A DNA stretch of 64,000 nt from CAVQYV01 sp963718295 [NCBI: uncultured Methylomirabilota bacterium]. GTDB taxonomy: Bacteria; Methylomirabilota; Methylomirabilia; CAVQYV01. The position numbers and the translations under genes were made by a program. This document shows, piece after piece, positions 51,593-59,774 of the stretch. The stretch covers positions 496,001 through 560,000 of the forward strand of contig CAVQYV010000004.1 in assembly GCA_963718295.1 (NCBI GenBank). The letters are read 5' to 3'. Each line of letters starts with the position of its first letter. Position 1 is the first letter of the stretch. The notes beneath the pieces are model-generated. The model made no database searches. It was not told the DNA's origin and worked only from the letters and a program-made list of their open reading frames with translations.

Positions 51593-52633
51593 TTAGGAAA
51601 CCAGAATATCTGCCATCCTCTGGGCGATCTCCTGCATCATATCGGAGATCGGAAGCTGATAAGGACAATTCTCCTCGCAGTGTTTACATTGAGTGCACCC
51701 GGCAGCCGATCCGGTCATTCCCTTGCGAATAAAGGTAGCATAAGCTCCCCGGGCCTTCTCCAGGTCTCCTCCATGCCAGGCGAAACTGAAATTGACGGAG
51801 AGGGAGAGGGGGATGTTGATGCCGTTGGGACAGGGCATGCAGTAGGCACAGCGGCGGCAGAAGCGAGTTCCAATCCTGTGTGCTTCCGCTTGCAGCTCTT
51901 GCGCTTCTGGTTCCGATAGGGGCTTCGGATCGACACCTACCCGGCAATTCTGGTGGACTTCCCATTCCTCCGCCATCCCCGGAATGGCGGAGGAGATCCC
52001 ATGTTGGAGGATCCAGCGAAGCGCAAAATCGGCATTGCGCAGATTCCCGCCAGCCAACGGTTTCATGGCGATGATCCCAATATCCCGAGAATGGGCGAAC
52101 GGAATCAGCGCCTGGGCAGCCTGGTCTTCAATACGGTTAAAGGGGACCTGGATGGTGGAGAACTCCCCGGTCTTCAAGGCGGCAAGGGCCGTATCCACGC
52201 TGTGGCTGCTCAACCCGATGTGGAGGATCTTTCCCTGCTCCCGGGCCTGCTGGGCCGCTGCCAGGGCTCCATCGGATGCCATCACCTTCCTTAGGTCGCC
52301 CTCGGTAAAGATCTGATGCAATTGGAAGAGGTCGAAATAGTGGGTGCCCAGGGTGCGGAGGCTGGATTCGATCTGCTCCATCGCCCCGACAAAGGTGCGA
52401 TCCAGGGTCTTGGTCGCCAGGATTACCCGATGCCGACGATCGTGGATCGCTGCTCCGATCTTCTCCTCACTGTCCTCGTAATTGCGGGCGGTATCGATGA
52501 AGCTGATCCCAGAATCGAGGGAGAGATGGATGAGCCTGACCGCCTCCGATTTGCTGATCCGGGCCAGGGGGATGCCTCCCAGGCCGATACAAGAGACCAT
52601 CAGGTTGGTTCTGCCCAAGCGTCTGAGCTGCAC
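51593..52633 (-). CDS. Aldo/keto reductase with C-terminal 4Fe-4S cluster domain
   Basis: 346 residues. TIM-barrel aldo/keto reductase part: MQLRRLGRTNLMVSCIGLGG, FIDTARNYEDSEEKIG (Asp and Tyr of the catalytic tetrad), VILATKT (Lys) and YFDLFQLHQI (His). The C-terminal 90 residues hold CRRCAYCMPCPNGINIP and CTQCKHCEENCPYQLP, enough cysteines for one or two 4Fe-4S clusters, as in the Fe-S AKR group. GTG 52633 starts directly after the purE stop, with GGGAG five bases upstream, so translation is coupled. Substrate unknown. Confidence 0.93.
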   Translation of the reverse strand: MQLRRLGRTNLMVSCIGLGGIPLARISKSEAVRLIHLSLDSGISFIDTARNYEDSEEKIGAAIHDRRHRVILATKTLDRTFVGAMEQIESSLRTLGTHYFDLFQLHQIFTEGDLRKVMASDGALAAAQQAREQGKILHIGLSSHSVDTALAALKTGEFSTIQVPFNRIEDQAAQALIPFAHSRDIGIIAMKPLAGGNLRNADFALRWILQHGISSAIPGMAEEWEVHQNCRVGVDPKPLSEPEAQELQAEAHRIGTRFCRRCAYCMPCPNGINIPLSLSVNFSFAWHGGDLEKARGAYATFIRKGMTGSAAGCTQCKHCEENCPYQLPISDMMQEIAQRMADILVS

Positions 52634-53146
52634 TTAGGCTCCCTTCTCGAACTTCATTTTGATCTGGCGGTCCTTCTCCTCGATCTCCCTTGCCATCGTG
52701 GACTTATGTTCCTTGAGTCGCGCCGCCAACTCAGGATCGTAAAGGGCCAGGATCTGAGCCGCCAGGATGGCTCCATTGCGGGCTCCTGCCCGATCGAGGG
52801 CCATGGTGGCCACCGGCACTCCGGAGGGCATCTGGGCCGTGGAAAGGAGCGAATCCAATCCCTGAAGCGGACTGGAGGAAAGGGGGATTCCGATGACCGG
52901 CAAGGTGGTGTGGGCGGCCAGGGTCCCGGCCAGATGGGCGGCGGCTCCGGCACCGGCGATGAGGACCTTGATTCCTCTTCCTTCTGCCTCCATGGCGTAC
53001 TGCGCTGCTTTTTCCGGGGAGCGGTGGGCAGAACAGACGCTCATCTCATATGGCACCTTGAGCCGATCCAAGAACCCCCCAGCCTCCTCCATAATCGGCA
53101 GATCCGAATCGGACCCCATGAGGATCCCCACCAATGGTTGATTCAC
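52634..53146 (-). CDS. purE: 5-(carboxyamino)imidazole ribonucleotide mutase
   Basis: Shifts the carboxyl group of N5-CAIR to give CAIR in purine synthesis. VGILMGSDSDLPIM near the N-terminus, SAHRSPEKAAQYA (catalytic His), IAGAGAAAHLAGTLAAHTTLPVIGIP and PSGVPVATMALD. Using GTG 53146 gives 170 residues, the usual length, with GGAGGGG upstream; the ATG at 53191 would add 15 unconserved residues. No purK is seen, so N5-CAIR synthetase must lie elsewhere or be absent. Confidence 0.95.
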   Translation of the reverse strand: MNQPLVGILMGSDSDLPIMEEAGGFLDRLKVPYEMSVCSAHRSPEKAAQYAMEAEGRGIKVLIAGAGAAAHLAGTLAAHTTLPVIGIPLSSSPLQGLDSLLSTAQMPSGVPVATMALDRAGARNGAILAAQILALYDPELAARLKEHKSTMAREIEEKDRQIKMKFEKGA

Positions 53147-53204
53147 GGATTCTTCCCCCTCCCATCCTCCCCGGTTTTCGGCTGCATCCATCCGAGCCTA
53201 CCCC

Positions 53205-54479
53205 CTATGATTTCTGGAGAGCGCGGTAACCGATATCTCTCCGGTAATGGGCCCCTTCCCAATGGATCTTGGCCACCGCCTGATAGGCCCGGTCGATGGC
53301 CTCCCGGATCCCCTTGCCCAAGGCTGTAACTCCCAGCACCCGTCCCCCCGCAGTAATGATCCTCTCGCCGTCGAAGGCGGTCCCTGCATGAAAGGCGACC
53401 ACATCCTTCATGGGGGCAAGCTGATCCAGTCCTTCAATGGGCTTTCCCTTCTCATAGGAACCCGGATACCCTCCAGAGGCCACCACCACACAGACCGCCG
53501 TCTCCTCGCGCCAGACAATCTGCATCTGCTCCAAGGTGCCTTCCACGGCGGCCAATAACAAGGGCAGCAGGTCCGATGCCATGCGCATCAGGAGAGGCTG
53601 GGTCTCCGGATCTCCAAAACGCGCATTATACTCCAGAACCTTCGGTTGTCCACCCTGGATCATGAGGCCCGCATAGAGGACCCCTCGGTAGGGCCGCCCC
53701 TCCTGGGCCATCGCGGAAACAGTGGGCCGAATAATCTGCTCCAGGATCTTCTCCTCCATCTCGGGGGTGACGATGGGAGCAGGAGAATAAGCCCCCATCC
53801 CTCCGGTGTTGAAGCCCTGGTCGCCGTCGAAGACCCGTTTGTGGTCTTGGGAGGACGCCAGGGGCAGGATCGCCCGGCCATCGGTGAGAGCAAGATAGGA
53901 GACCTCTTCCCCGGTAAGGCATTCCTCCAGGATTACCTGGTTGCCCGCCTCCCCAAAGATCCTCTCCTCCATGATGGAGCGAATGGCAGCGATTCCCTCC
54001 TCCTCGGTCTGGCAGACGATGACGCCCTTTCCTGCGGCCAGGCCGTCGGCCTTCACCACGATGGGGGGGCCGACCCGGCTCAGATGCTGGAGTGCCATCT
54101 CCGCCGAGGTAAAGGTCTCGAAGGAGGCGGTGGGGATGCCGTATTTCTTCATCAGTTCCTTGGCGAAGACCTTGCTCCCCTCCAGGAACGCCGCCCTCTG
54201 GCTGGCCCCGAAGACGGGGAGTCCCCGGGCCTGAAATTGGTCTACGATACCCAAGGTGAGGGGCAATTCCGGCCCCACCACCGTTAGATCGATGCCTTCC
54301 TTTTGGGCGAAATCCGCCAGGGCAGAGATCTCGGTCACGGGGATATCCGCCAGCTTCGCCTGACGGGCCATGCCCGCGTTGCCCGGGGCCGCATAGAGCT
54401 TTGTAACCTGGGGGCTCTGGGCCAGCTTCCATACCAGGGCGTGTTCCCTTCCCCCACTGCCAACCACCAAGACCTTCAT
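53205..54479 (-). CDS. purD: Phosphoribosylamine-glycine ligase
   Basis: ATP-grasp enzyme forming GAR. MKVLVVGSGGREHALVWKLAQSP at the start, YAAPGNAGMA, VGPELPLTLGIVD, KADGLAAGKGVIVC and the ATP-grasp signature ILEECLTGEEVSYLALTDG, with EYNARFGDPETQ. 424 residues, normal. GGAGG is seven bases before ATG 54479. Between purH and purE in the operon. Confidence 0.97.
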   Translation of the reverse strand: MKVLVVGSGGREHALVWKLAQSPQVTKLYAAPGNAGMARQAKLADIPVTEISALADFAQKEGIDLTVVGPELPLTLGIVDQFQARGLPVFGASQRAAFLEGSKVFAKELMKKYGIPTASFETFTSAEMALQHLSRVGPPIVVKADGLAAGKGVIVCQTEEEGIAAIRSIMEERIFGEAGNQVILEECLTGEEVSYLALTDGRAILPLASSQDHKRVFDGDQGFNTGGMGAYSPAPIVTPEMEEKILEQIIRPTVSAMAQEGRPYRGVLYAGLMIQGGQPKVLEYNARFGDPETQPLLMRMASDLLPLLLAAVEGTLEQMQIVWREETAVCVVVASGGYPGSYEKGKPIEGLDQLAPMKDVVAFHAGTAFDGERIITAGGRVLGVTALGKGIREAIDRAYQAVAKIHWEGAHYRRDIGYRALQKS

Positions 54480-54534
54480 CCAGAATCCTCCAATGCCTCC
54501 TGAGAGTCCGAGTTCGCCAGATGCCCTCTTAAGC

Positions 54535-56124
54535 CTAATGCTTGAAGTGCCTCATCCCAGTAAAGACCATGGCCATCTCGTGTTCATCCGCTGCCTGGAT
54601 GACCTCCGCATCGCGGACCGATCCCCCCGGTTCAATCACGGCGGTCACGCCGGCCCGGGCCGCCTCATCGATCCCATCCCGGAAGGGGAAGAAGGCGTCC
54701 GAGGCCATCACGGTCCCCTGGGTGGGGAACTGGGCCTTCATCACCGCGATCTTCACCGAATCCACCCGGCTCATCTGGCCCGCACCGATGCCTATGGTCT
54801 GGTCGGGCTTGGCCAAGAGGATCGCGTTGGACTTGACATGCTTCATCACCTTCCAGGCAAACCGGAGGGCCTGCATCTCCTCTTCGGTGGGCGGCCTTTT
54901 GCTGACCACTTTCAGCTCCTGCCCCTCCAGGCGGCCCGCATCCCGGTCCTGCACCACCATTCCCCCCCGCACCCGCTTCATATCCCACCCCTCCTGGGTG
55001 GAGACGCCGCCGGGCCAAGGCCCGGTCTCGATGATCCGGAGATCCTTCCTGGACATGAGCGCGTCCAGTGCCTCCGAGGCAAAGCCGGGTGCGATCACCG
55101 CCTCCAGAAAAGTGGTGGCCAGCTCCTGGGCAGCCTCCAGGTCTACCGCCCGGTTGAATCCTACGATTCCGCCGAAGGCCGAAACCGGGTCCGTGGACCT
55201 GGCCTTGCGATAGGCCTCCACCAGGGTCTTCGCCACCGCTGCCCCGCAGGGGTTATTGTGCTTGATGATGATAGCCGCTGGCTCTTGAAATTCCAGGGCC
55301 AGGTTCAAGGCGGCGTCCAAATCCAACAGGTTGTTGAAGGAAAGCTCCTTGCCGTGCAGCTGTCGGGAGGAGGGCAGGGAGGGAGAGGTGGGGCGGGGAT
55401 CGCGGTAGAAGGCTGCCTTCTGATGGGGATTCTCCCCATAACGGAGATCCTGGACCTTGTCCAGCTGCAAATGGAGCAGGGCAGGAAAGGCGCTGGAAGA
55501 TCTACGTTCGATGGCCGGTGGCTCGCCCTCCGCTTGGCACTCCGCCAGAAAGGCTGAGATCAGCCCATCGTATCGGGCCGTATGCCGGAAGGCCTTTCGG
55601 GCCAAACGGAAGTTCGTCTCCTCGGACACCTCGCCCTGATTCGCCTGGAGTTGTTCGAGGATGGAGGCATAATCCTCGGGATCGGTCAGTACCGTTACAT
55701 CCTGGAAGTTCTTGGAGGCGGATCGGATCATTGCCGGACCCCCGATATCGATATTTTCGATCGCCTCCTCGAAAGTACACCCCTCCTTGGCCGTGGCCTG
55801 CTCGAAAGGATAGAGGTTGATGGCGACCAGATCGATGGCGACGATCTCGTGCTGCTCCATCTGCTGCCGATGGATTGGATCCGACCTTTTGGCCAGAATG
55901 GCCCCGTGGATCAAGGGGTGCAGGGTTTTCACCCGGCCATCCAGCATCTCCGGGAAGCCGGTGACCTCCGATACCTCTTTCACCGGGACTTCTGCCTCTC
56001 GCAGGAGTCTGGCCGTTCCTCCGGTGGAGATGATCTCAACGCCCAGGGAGGCCAATCCCCGAGCGAATTCCACCACTCCCGTCTTATCGGAAACGCTGAT
56101 CAATGCCCTCTCAACTTTGCCCAT
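54535..56124 (-). CDS. purH: Bifunctional AICAR formyltransferase/IMP cyclohydrolase
   Basis: Last two steps of IMP synthesis. The N-terminal MGS-like cyclohydrolase domain (ALISVSDKTGVVEFARGLASLGVEIISTGGTARLL, GRVKTLHPLIHGAIL) is followed by the formyltransferase domain (LRYGENPHQKAAFY, HGKELSFNNLLDLDAAL, IIIKHNNPCGAAV, KSNAILLAK, SDAFFPFRDGID and VIEPGGSVRDAEVI). 529 residues. Ribosome site GGGAG eight bases before ATG 56124. Confidence 0.97.
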   Translation of the reverse strand: MGKVERALISVSDKTGVVEFARGLASLGVEIISTGGTARLLREAEVPVKEVSEVTGFPEMLDGRVKTLHPLIHGAILAKRSDPIHRQQMEQHEIVAIDLVAINLYPFEQATAKEGCTFEEAIENIDIGGPAMIRSASKNFQDVTVLTDPEDYASILEQLQANQGEVSEETNFRLARKAFRHTARYDGLISAFLAECQAEGEPPAIERRSSSAFPALLHLQLDKVQDLRYGENPHQKAAFYRDPRPTSPSLPSSRQLHGKELSFNNLLDLDAALNLALEFQEPAAIIIKHNNPCGAAVAKTLVEAYRKARSTDPVSAFGGIVGFNRAVDLEAAQELATTFLEAVIAPGFASEALDALMSRKDLRIIETGPWPGGVSTQEGWDMKRVRGGMVVQDRDAGRLEGQELKVVSKRPPTEEEMQALRFAWKVMKHVKSNAILLAKPDQTIGIGAGQMSRVDSVKIAVMKAQFPTQGTVMASDAFFPFRDGIDEAARAGVTAVIEPGGSVRDAEVIQAADEHEMAMVFTGMRHFKH

Positions 56125-56201
56125 CTATGCTTCTCCCTTCTTGGGTGCCCTTTGCTGGATGCATCGCCGGATGATGGCAGAAATACTGCGATGCTTGGGT
56201 A

Positions 56202-56867
56202 TTATGGGTTCATGTGCCCCCAGCCCTCCCGTTTCTGGTCGTCCGACTCCGAATCCTTGCAGAGGACTCTTCTGCCTTCAATCTGTAGGCGACCTTCCGC
56301 GATGAGCTGGATGGCACGCGGATAGATCTGGTGCTCGAAGCGCAGGATGCGGGCGGCCAGGACATCCTCATTGTCCCCATCCAGGATGGGAACAACGGCC
56401 TGGATGATGATAGGACCGGTATCCATGCCCTCATCCACGAAGTGGACGGTGCACCCCGAGAACTTCACCCCATACTCCAGGGCCTTGCGCTGAACATGGA
56501 GCCCGGGAAAGGCAGGGAGCAGGGCAGGGTGGATATTAATGATCCGGTCTTTATATTCCCGGATGAAATAGGCGGAAAGGAGGCGCATGAATCCGGCCAG
56601 GCAGACCAGGTCCACCTGGTGTTGGCGCAGGCACCCCACCACCGCCCGATCAAATTCTTCACGGGCCGGATATTCTCGGGGATGGAAGCTGGCGGCGAAG
56701 ATACCATGTTCTCGGGCCCGCTCCAGGGCGTAGGCATCTGTCACATCGCTGATGACCGCCTGGATCTGGGCGTCCAGGCTCTTCGCTTCGATGGCATCGA
56801 TGATCGCCTGGAGGTTGCTCCCCCGTCCAGATGCCAGGACCCCCAACTTCAGTGAGGCTGCCATCAC
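56202..56867 (-). CDS. purN: Phosphoribosylglycinamide formyltransferase
   Basis: Folate-dependent GAR formylation. KLGVLASGRGSNLQAIIDAIE at the start (PRPP-loop), VCLAGFMRLLSAYFI, the HPALLPAFPG active-site loop with catalytic Asn/His, VHFVDEGMDTGPIIIQAVVPI. 221 residues, with a C-terminal tail a little longer than E. coli PurN. GGGAGG lies nine bases before ATG 56867. 41 bases after purM. Confidence 0.96.
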   Translation of the reverse strand: MMAASLKLGVLASGRGSNLQAIIDAIEAKSLDAQIQAVISDVTDAYALERAREHGIFAASFHPREYPAREEFDRAVVGCLRQHQVDLVCLAGFMRLLSAYFIREYKDRIINIHPALLPAFPGLHVQRKALEYGVKFSGCTVHFVDEGMDTGPIIIQAVVPILDGDNEDVLAARILRFEHQIYPRAIQLIAEGRLQIEGRRVLCKDSESDDQKREGWGHMNP

Positions 56868-56908
56868 TATATCCCTCCCTTCCCATCTCGCCTTCCTTTT
56901 CGCTCGCC

Positions 56909-57952
56909 TCAGGCCTGGAAGCAGACTTGCCGTTCCCCGGTGACGATCTCTCCCACGATCCAGGCCTTTTCACCCAGAGATCGGGCGGCCTGCAGGAATC
57001 CCTCTGCCTCTGACTCGGCTACGACGACGGCCATGCCGATCCCCATGTTGAAGGCCCGAAACATCTCCTCCTCCGCCACTTTTCCCTCCCTCTGGAGGAT
57101 GGAGAAGATGGGAAGAGCCTCCCATTTCTTTCGCTGAACGACCGCCTGGAGCCCCTCGGGGAGAATGCGGGGGAGATTGCCCGGCAGGCCCCCTCCGGTG
57201 ATGTGGGCCAGGCCCTTGATCGTGAACCGATCCTTTAGTGTCAGCAGCGTCTTCACATAGATCCGGGTGGGGCGAAGCAGTTCCTCTGCCAGGGAGACTC
57301 CCAATTCGGGGAGGATCTTTTCCGGCGGATATCCCTTGAGGTCGAAAAGAATCTTTCGCGCCAGGGAAAAGCCATTGCTGTGAAGCCCATAGGAGGCAAA
57401 GCCGACGATCTGGTCTGCCGGGCCGATGCGAGAGCCGTCGATGACCTGGTTCCGCTCCACGATGCCCACAAGAAAGCCAGCCAGATCGTATTCTCCAGGG
57501 GCATAGAAATCGGGCATCTCCGCGGTCTCCCCTCCGATGAGGGCGCACCCTGCCTGGCGGCATCCTTCACAGATTCCTTTGATGACTTCCTCTGCGACCT
57601 TCAGGTCGAGGCGGCTGGTGGCAAAATAATCCAGGAAGAAGAGGGGCTCCGCGCCCAGGGTGAGGACGTCGTTGGCAGACATGGCGACCAGGTCGATGCC
57701 TACCGTCTCGTGCTTTCCCACCATCTGGGCGACCTTGAGCTTGGTCCCGACCCCATCGGTGGCGCTCACCAGCACCGGGTTGCGAAACCGGCCCTGGGCC
57801 AGGGAAAAGAGGGCCCCGAAGCCCCCGATTCCGGCCAGGACTTCGGGCCGAGAGGTAGTAGCTGCCCAGGGCTTGATGCGATCCACCAGGCGCTCCCCGG
57901 CCTCGATATCGACGCCGGCATCCTTGTAGGTGAGGGGCTTTGGTTCCTTCAT
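56909..57952 (-). CDS. purM: Phosphoribosylformylglycinamidine cyclo-ligase
   Basis: Makes AIR from FGAM, step five of purine synthesis. LTYKDAGVDIEAGERLVDRIK at the start, LVSATDGVGTKLKVAQ, DLVAMSANDVLTLGAEPLFFLDYFAT, GGETAEMPDFYAPGEYDLAGFLVG and ITGGGLPGNLPRILP. ATG 57952 gives 347 residues and the family N-terminus. No ribosome site precedes it, and a good promoter ends only ten bases upstream, so the message may be nearly leaderless. First gene of purM-N-H-D-E. Confidence 0.96.
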   Translation of the reverse strand: MKEPKPLTYKDAGVDIEAGERLVDRIKPWAATTSRPEVLAGIGGFGALFSLAQGRFRNPVLVSATDGVGTKLKVAQMVGKHETVGIDLVAMSANDVLTLGAEPLFFLDYFATSRLDLKVAEEVIKGICEGCRQAGCALIGGETAEMPDFYAPGEYDLAGFLVGIVERNQVIDGSRIGPADQIVGFASYGLHSNGFSLARKILFDLKGYPPEKILPELGVSLAEELLRPTRIYVKTLLTLKDRFTIKGLAHITGGGLPGNLPRILPEGLQAVVQRKKWEALPIFSILQREGKVAEEEMFRAFNMGIGMAVVVAESEAEGFLQAARSLGEKAWIVGEIVTGERQVCFQA

Positions 57953-57961
57953 GACGCAGGA

Positions 57962-57991
57962 AGTATAGACCGAAATCCAACTTGGGGTCAA
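57962..57991 (-). promoter_or_regulatory. Sigma-70-like promoter of the purine operon
   Basis: Minus strand: TTGACC (57986-57991), 18-base spacer, TATACT (57962-57967). The expected start point, near 57955, is only about three bases before the purM ATG. Confidence 0.6.
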
Positions 57992-58156
57992 GGAAGTTTG
58001 CTGGAAGTTTGCGGGAAATGGAGGTCCTTGCCCAAACGCTCATGTCATGTTAATATTCGTTTTACGTTTGGGATCCGATTGACGAGAATCTGATCCAAAT
58101 TGCACGGCTGGGACAGATCCAAATAGTGACATGTTTATCATCTGCTGGAGACCGGG

Positions 58157-58345
58157 GTGAAATTTAGCGAGTTGGTAAGGGTATTGGAAGAGAATGGATT
58201 TGAAGTGATCAAGGAAAAGGGGTCCATCAGATACTACGGGAAGCCCGGCTGCGACAAATTGGTCAGAGTGGATTACCATGGGTCGAGAGAGGTCCCTACC
58301 GGTACCTGTCACGCCATACTCAAGGCAGCAGGGATCAGGCAATAG
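58157..58345 (+). CDS. hicA: HicA-family toxin (mRNA interferase-like)
   Basis: 62 residues with the double-stranded-RNA-binding-like HicA fold: MKFSELVRVLEENGFEVIKEKGS, LVRVDYHGSREVPTGTCHAILKAAGI. In typical HicA toxins GS is followed by the catalytic His (GSHH); here residues 22-26 read GSIRY, so that His is missing while His41 is kept. Start GTG 58157, with GGAG six bases upstream. The antitoxin gene follows after 19 bases, the usual toxin-first hicAB order. Confidence 0.88.
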   Translation: MKFSELVRVLEENGFEVIKEKGSIRYYGKPGCDKLVRVDYHGSREVPTGTCHAILKAAGIRQ

Positions 58346-58364
58346 GAACTTTGGAGGAGCGAAG

Positions 58365-58610
58365 ATGATCGAGTTGGAATACTCATTGGTGATCGAGGCT
58401 ACTGGCGAGCCGGATTATTTCGGCTTTTATTCTCCCGAGTTGGAAGGTTTCACGGGCATAGGACATTCCATAGAGGATTGTCTGTTCAAGGCGAAATGGG
58501 GGATGAGAGAACATATTAACCTGCTGCGAGAGCAGGGATTGCCCATCCCTCCAAGAAATCCTAACCCAAGGATCGTCATTCAAAACGAGCAAGAATTGGT
58601 CTCCGTTTGA
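58365..58610 (+). CDS. hicB: HicB-family antitoxin
   Basis: 81 residues, the partial RNase H-like HicB fold: EYSLVIEATGEPDYFGFYSPELEGFTGIGHSIEDCLFKAKWGMREHINLLREQGLPIPPRNP. No C-terminal DNA-binding domain, so autoregulation may be weak or need another factor. ATG 58365 follows TTGGAGGAGC. Forms a complex with HicA that masks the toxin. Confidence 0.9.
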   Translation: MIELEYSLVIEATGEPDYFGFYSPELEGFTGIGHSIEDCLFKAKWGMREHINLLREQGLPIPPRNPNPRIVIQNEQELVSV

Positions 58611-58776
58611 AATCCCGCAACATGCGGCGCACCGGATCTCCTGCGTGCGGTTTATCTCCACTCCGAATCTTCCATATGGAGTCGTGCACAGGAGCACATA
58701 GGGAAGTCTCGGAGTCTGGAAGGGCGGCCGGGGATGGTAAACTGGGACCGGGGGCGAACCGAGCGAAGGAAGAAGA

Positions 58777-58811
58777 ATGCAGGGCCATTTCTGGCCCTGC
58801 ATCCATTTTTT
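58777..58811. terminator. Bidirectional rho-independent terminator
   Basis: Perfect 11-bp stem (58777-58787 with 58792-58802), four-base loop, then six T on the plus strand (58806-58811); a T-rich run also follows on the minus strand. It serves hicAB from one side and the secreted-protein gene at 58830 from the other. Confidence 0.85.
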
Positions 58812-58829
58812 GAGGTAAAGAAGACAGAA

Positions 58830-59348
58830 CTACCGGGAGGGCAGGGTGTAGGTGTAGACAGAGTCCAAATAGGACTCCGCCGGGCCTCCGGGGGTCAGGG
58901 GCGCAAGCCGCTTCCCGGCATAGGTGCCCCCTCCCTGGATTCCTTCCGATCGGCCAGTCCCTTTGATAAAGGTGAATGTTCCCTCGAAGGTGGACTCTCC
59001 GCTGGGAAGGGCCGTGGTAGTCCCTTGGGCCTTGCTCACCCAAGTGGATCCATCCGGAAAGGTATAGATTGAGTAGGACCAATGGGGGCCGCTCCCATTC
59101 GTGACATCGAACCAGATCTTGTTTGAATAAGTAGCAACCTCCCCGTTCTCCACGAAACATAGTCCTCTCGCATCCGCAATGGCGATGATGTGGCCGGGCA
59201 CATCCCCGACCGGGATGGCTTCCACCTTGGTCATGTGATAGACGGTTCGGACTTTTTCTTTGATGGTCTCGGCCCCGGCCAGGGAAGATCCCACAAAGAA
59301 CGCCAGGATCGCAACTGCAGGAATCGTGAACCACAGTTCCCTTCTCAT
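58830..59348 (-). CDS. Small secreted protein, paralogue of the gene at 17642
   Basis: 172 residues from ATG 59348, with AAGGAGGGG upstream; the open frame extends to 59570 but that part is leader. Signal peptide FTIPAVAILAFFVGSSLAGA. Beta-rich mature part ending STFEGTFTFIKGTG and EGIQGGGTYAG, nearly identical over these motifs to the protein at 17642-18172 and otherwise diverged. A mid-protein VPGHIIAI segment corresponds to VEGHYVGF in the paralogue. Possible small beta-barrel of the allene-oxide-cyclase/dirigent kind; function unknown. Promoter and leader share unusual features with the paralogue. Confidence 0.8.
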   Translation of the reverse strand: MRRELWFTIPAVAILAFFVGSSLAGAETIKEKVRTVYHMTKVEAIPVGDVPGHIIAIADARGLCFVENGEVATYSNKIWFDVTNGSGPHWSYSIYTFPDGSTWVSKAQGTTTALPSGESTFEGTFTFIKGTGRSEGIQGGGTYAGKRLAPLTPGGPAESYLDSVYTYTLPSR

Positions 59349-59489
59349 AACTTCCCCTCCTTGCGGGCCATTACCCGCGCGAGACACCTCGTGCTCGTTC
59401 TCCCGTACCACCCAGCACAGTGCTTCTCCCCATCGTCCTCCTTTCTGCGGGCCTGGCCCGCCCTTTGCCCCGCATCCACCCGCAAATAC

Positions 59490-59531
59490 AAAAAGGCACC
59501 ACGAATGAAGGATGAAACATCGATCGGTGCC
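59490..59531 (-). promoter_or_regulatory. Leader hairpin with T-run, attenuator-like (second copy)
   Basis: Minus strand: GGCACC (59526-59531) pairs with GGTGCC (59495-59500), then TTTTT (59490-59494) and GTATTTGCGGG. Same stem and 3' flank as the hairpin at 18235-18278, with a different loop. The leader between the promoter and ATG is about 290 bases. Confidence 0.55.
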
Positions 59532-59640
59532 CGCATTTCCACCTCCTTGCCGGTGAGCGGCCAAACCCAACTGTTGACAGGTAGTGAAACCTAAGGGGAA
59601 ATCCTTAGCCCAAAAGCGCGCCTGGTCGTTCCATTACCTG

Positions 59641-59673
59641 CAATGTATTCTCTCTCTCTCTCTCTCCTGTCAA
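59641..59673 (-). promoter_or_regulatory. Promoter with longer GA-dinucleotide spacer
   Basis: Minus strand: TTGACA (59668-59673), then a GA tract of about nine units. The -10 matching that of the paralogue is TACATT, 20 bases from -35; AATACA at 18 bases is an alternative. The tract is two to three units longer than at 18395-18422. Confidence 0.6.
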
Positions 59674-59774
59674 GTCCTTTTCTATGGAAAAATGGGGGAG
59701 GCCGTGATAGAAATCCGGCCATAGTTTGCCCCTCCGTTTCTTTCGATGCGCTGGGATATTAGGAATTGGTCTTC

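Noticed and set aside
54493-55557. Long plus-strand frame opposite purH (and similar ones opposite KimA, purE, radical SAM and the peptide-binding gene)
   Set aside because: These are antisense shadows of well-conserved genes in G+C-rich DNA. Their translations are rich in Gly, His, Arg and Pro with no domain pattern.
54665-57563. Several 100-270 residue minus-strand frames inside purH, purD and purM
   Set aside because: They overlap the true genes in another frame, with Gly/Arg/Pro-rich composition typical of out-of-frame reading.
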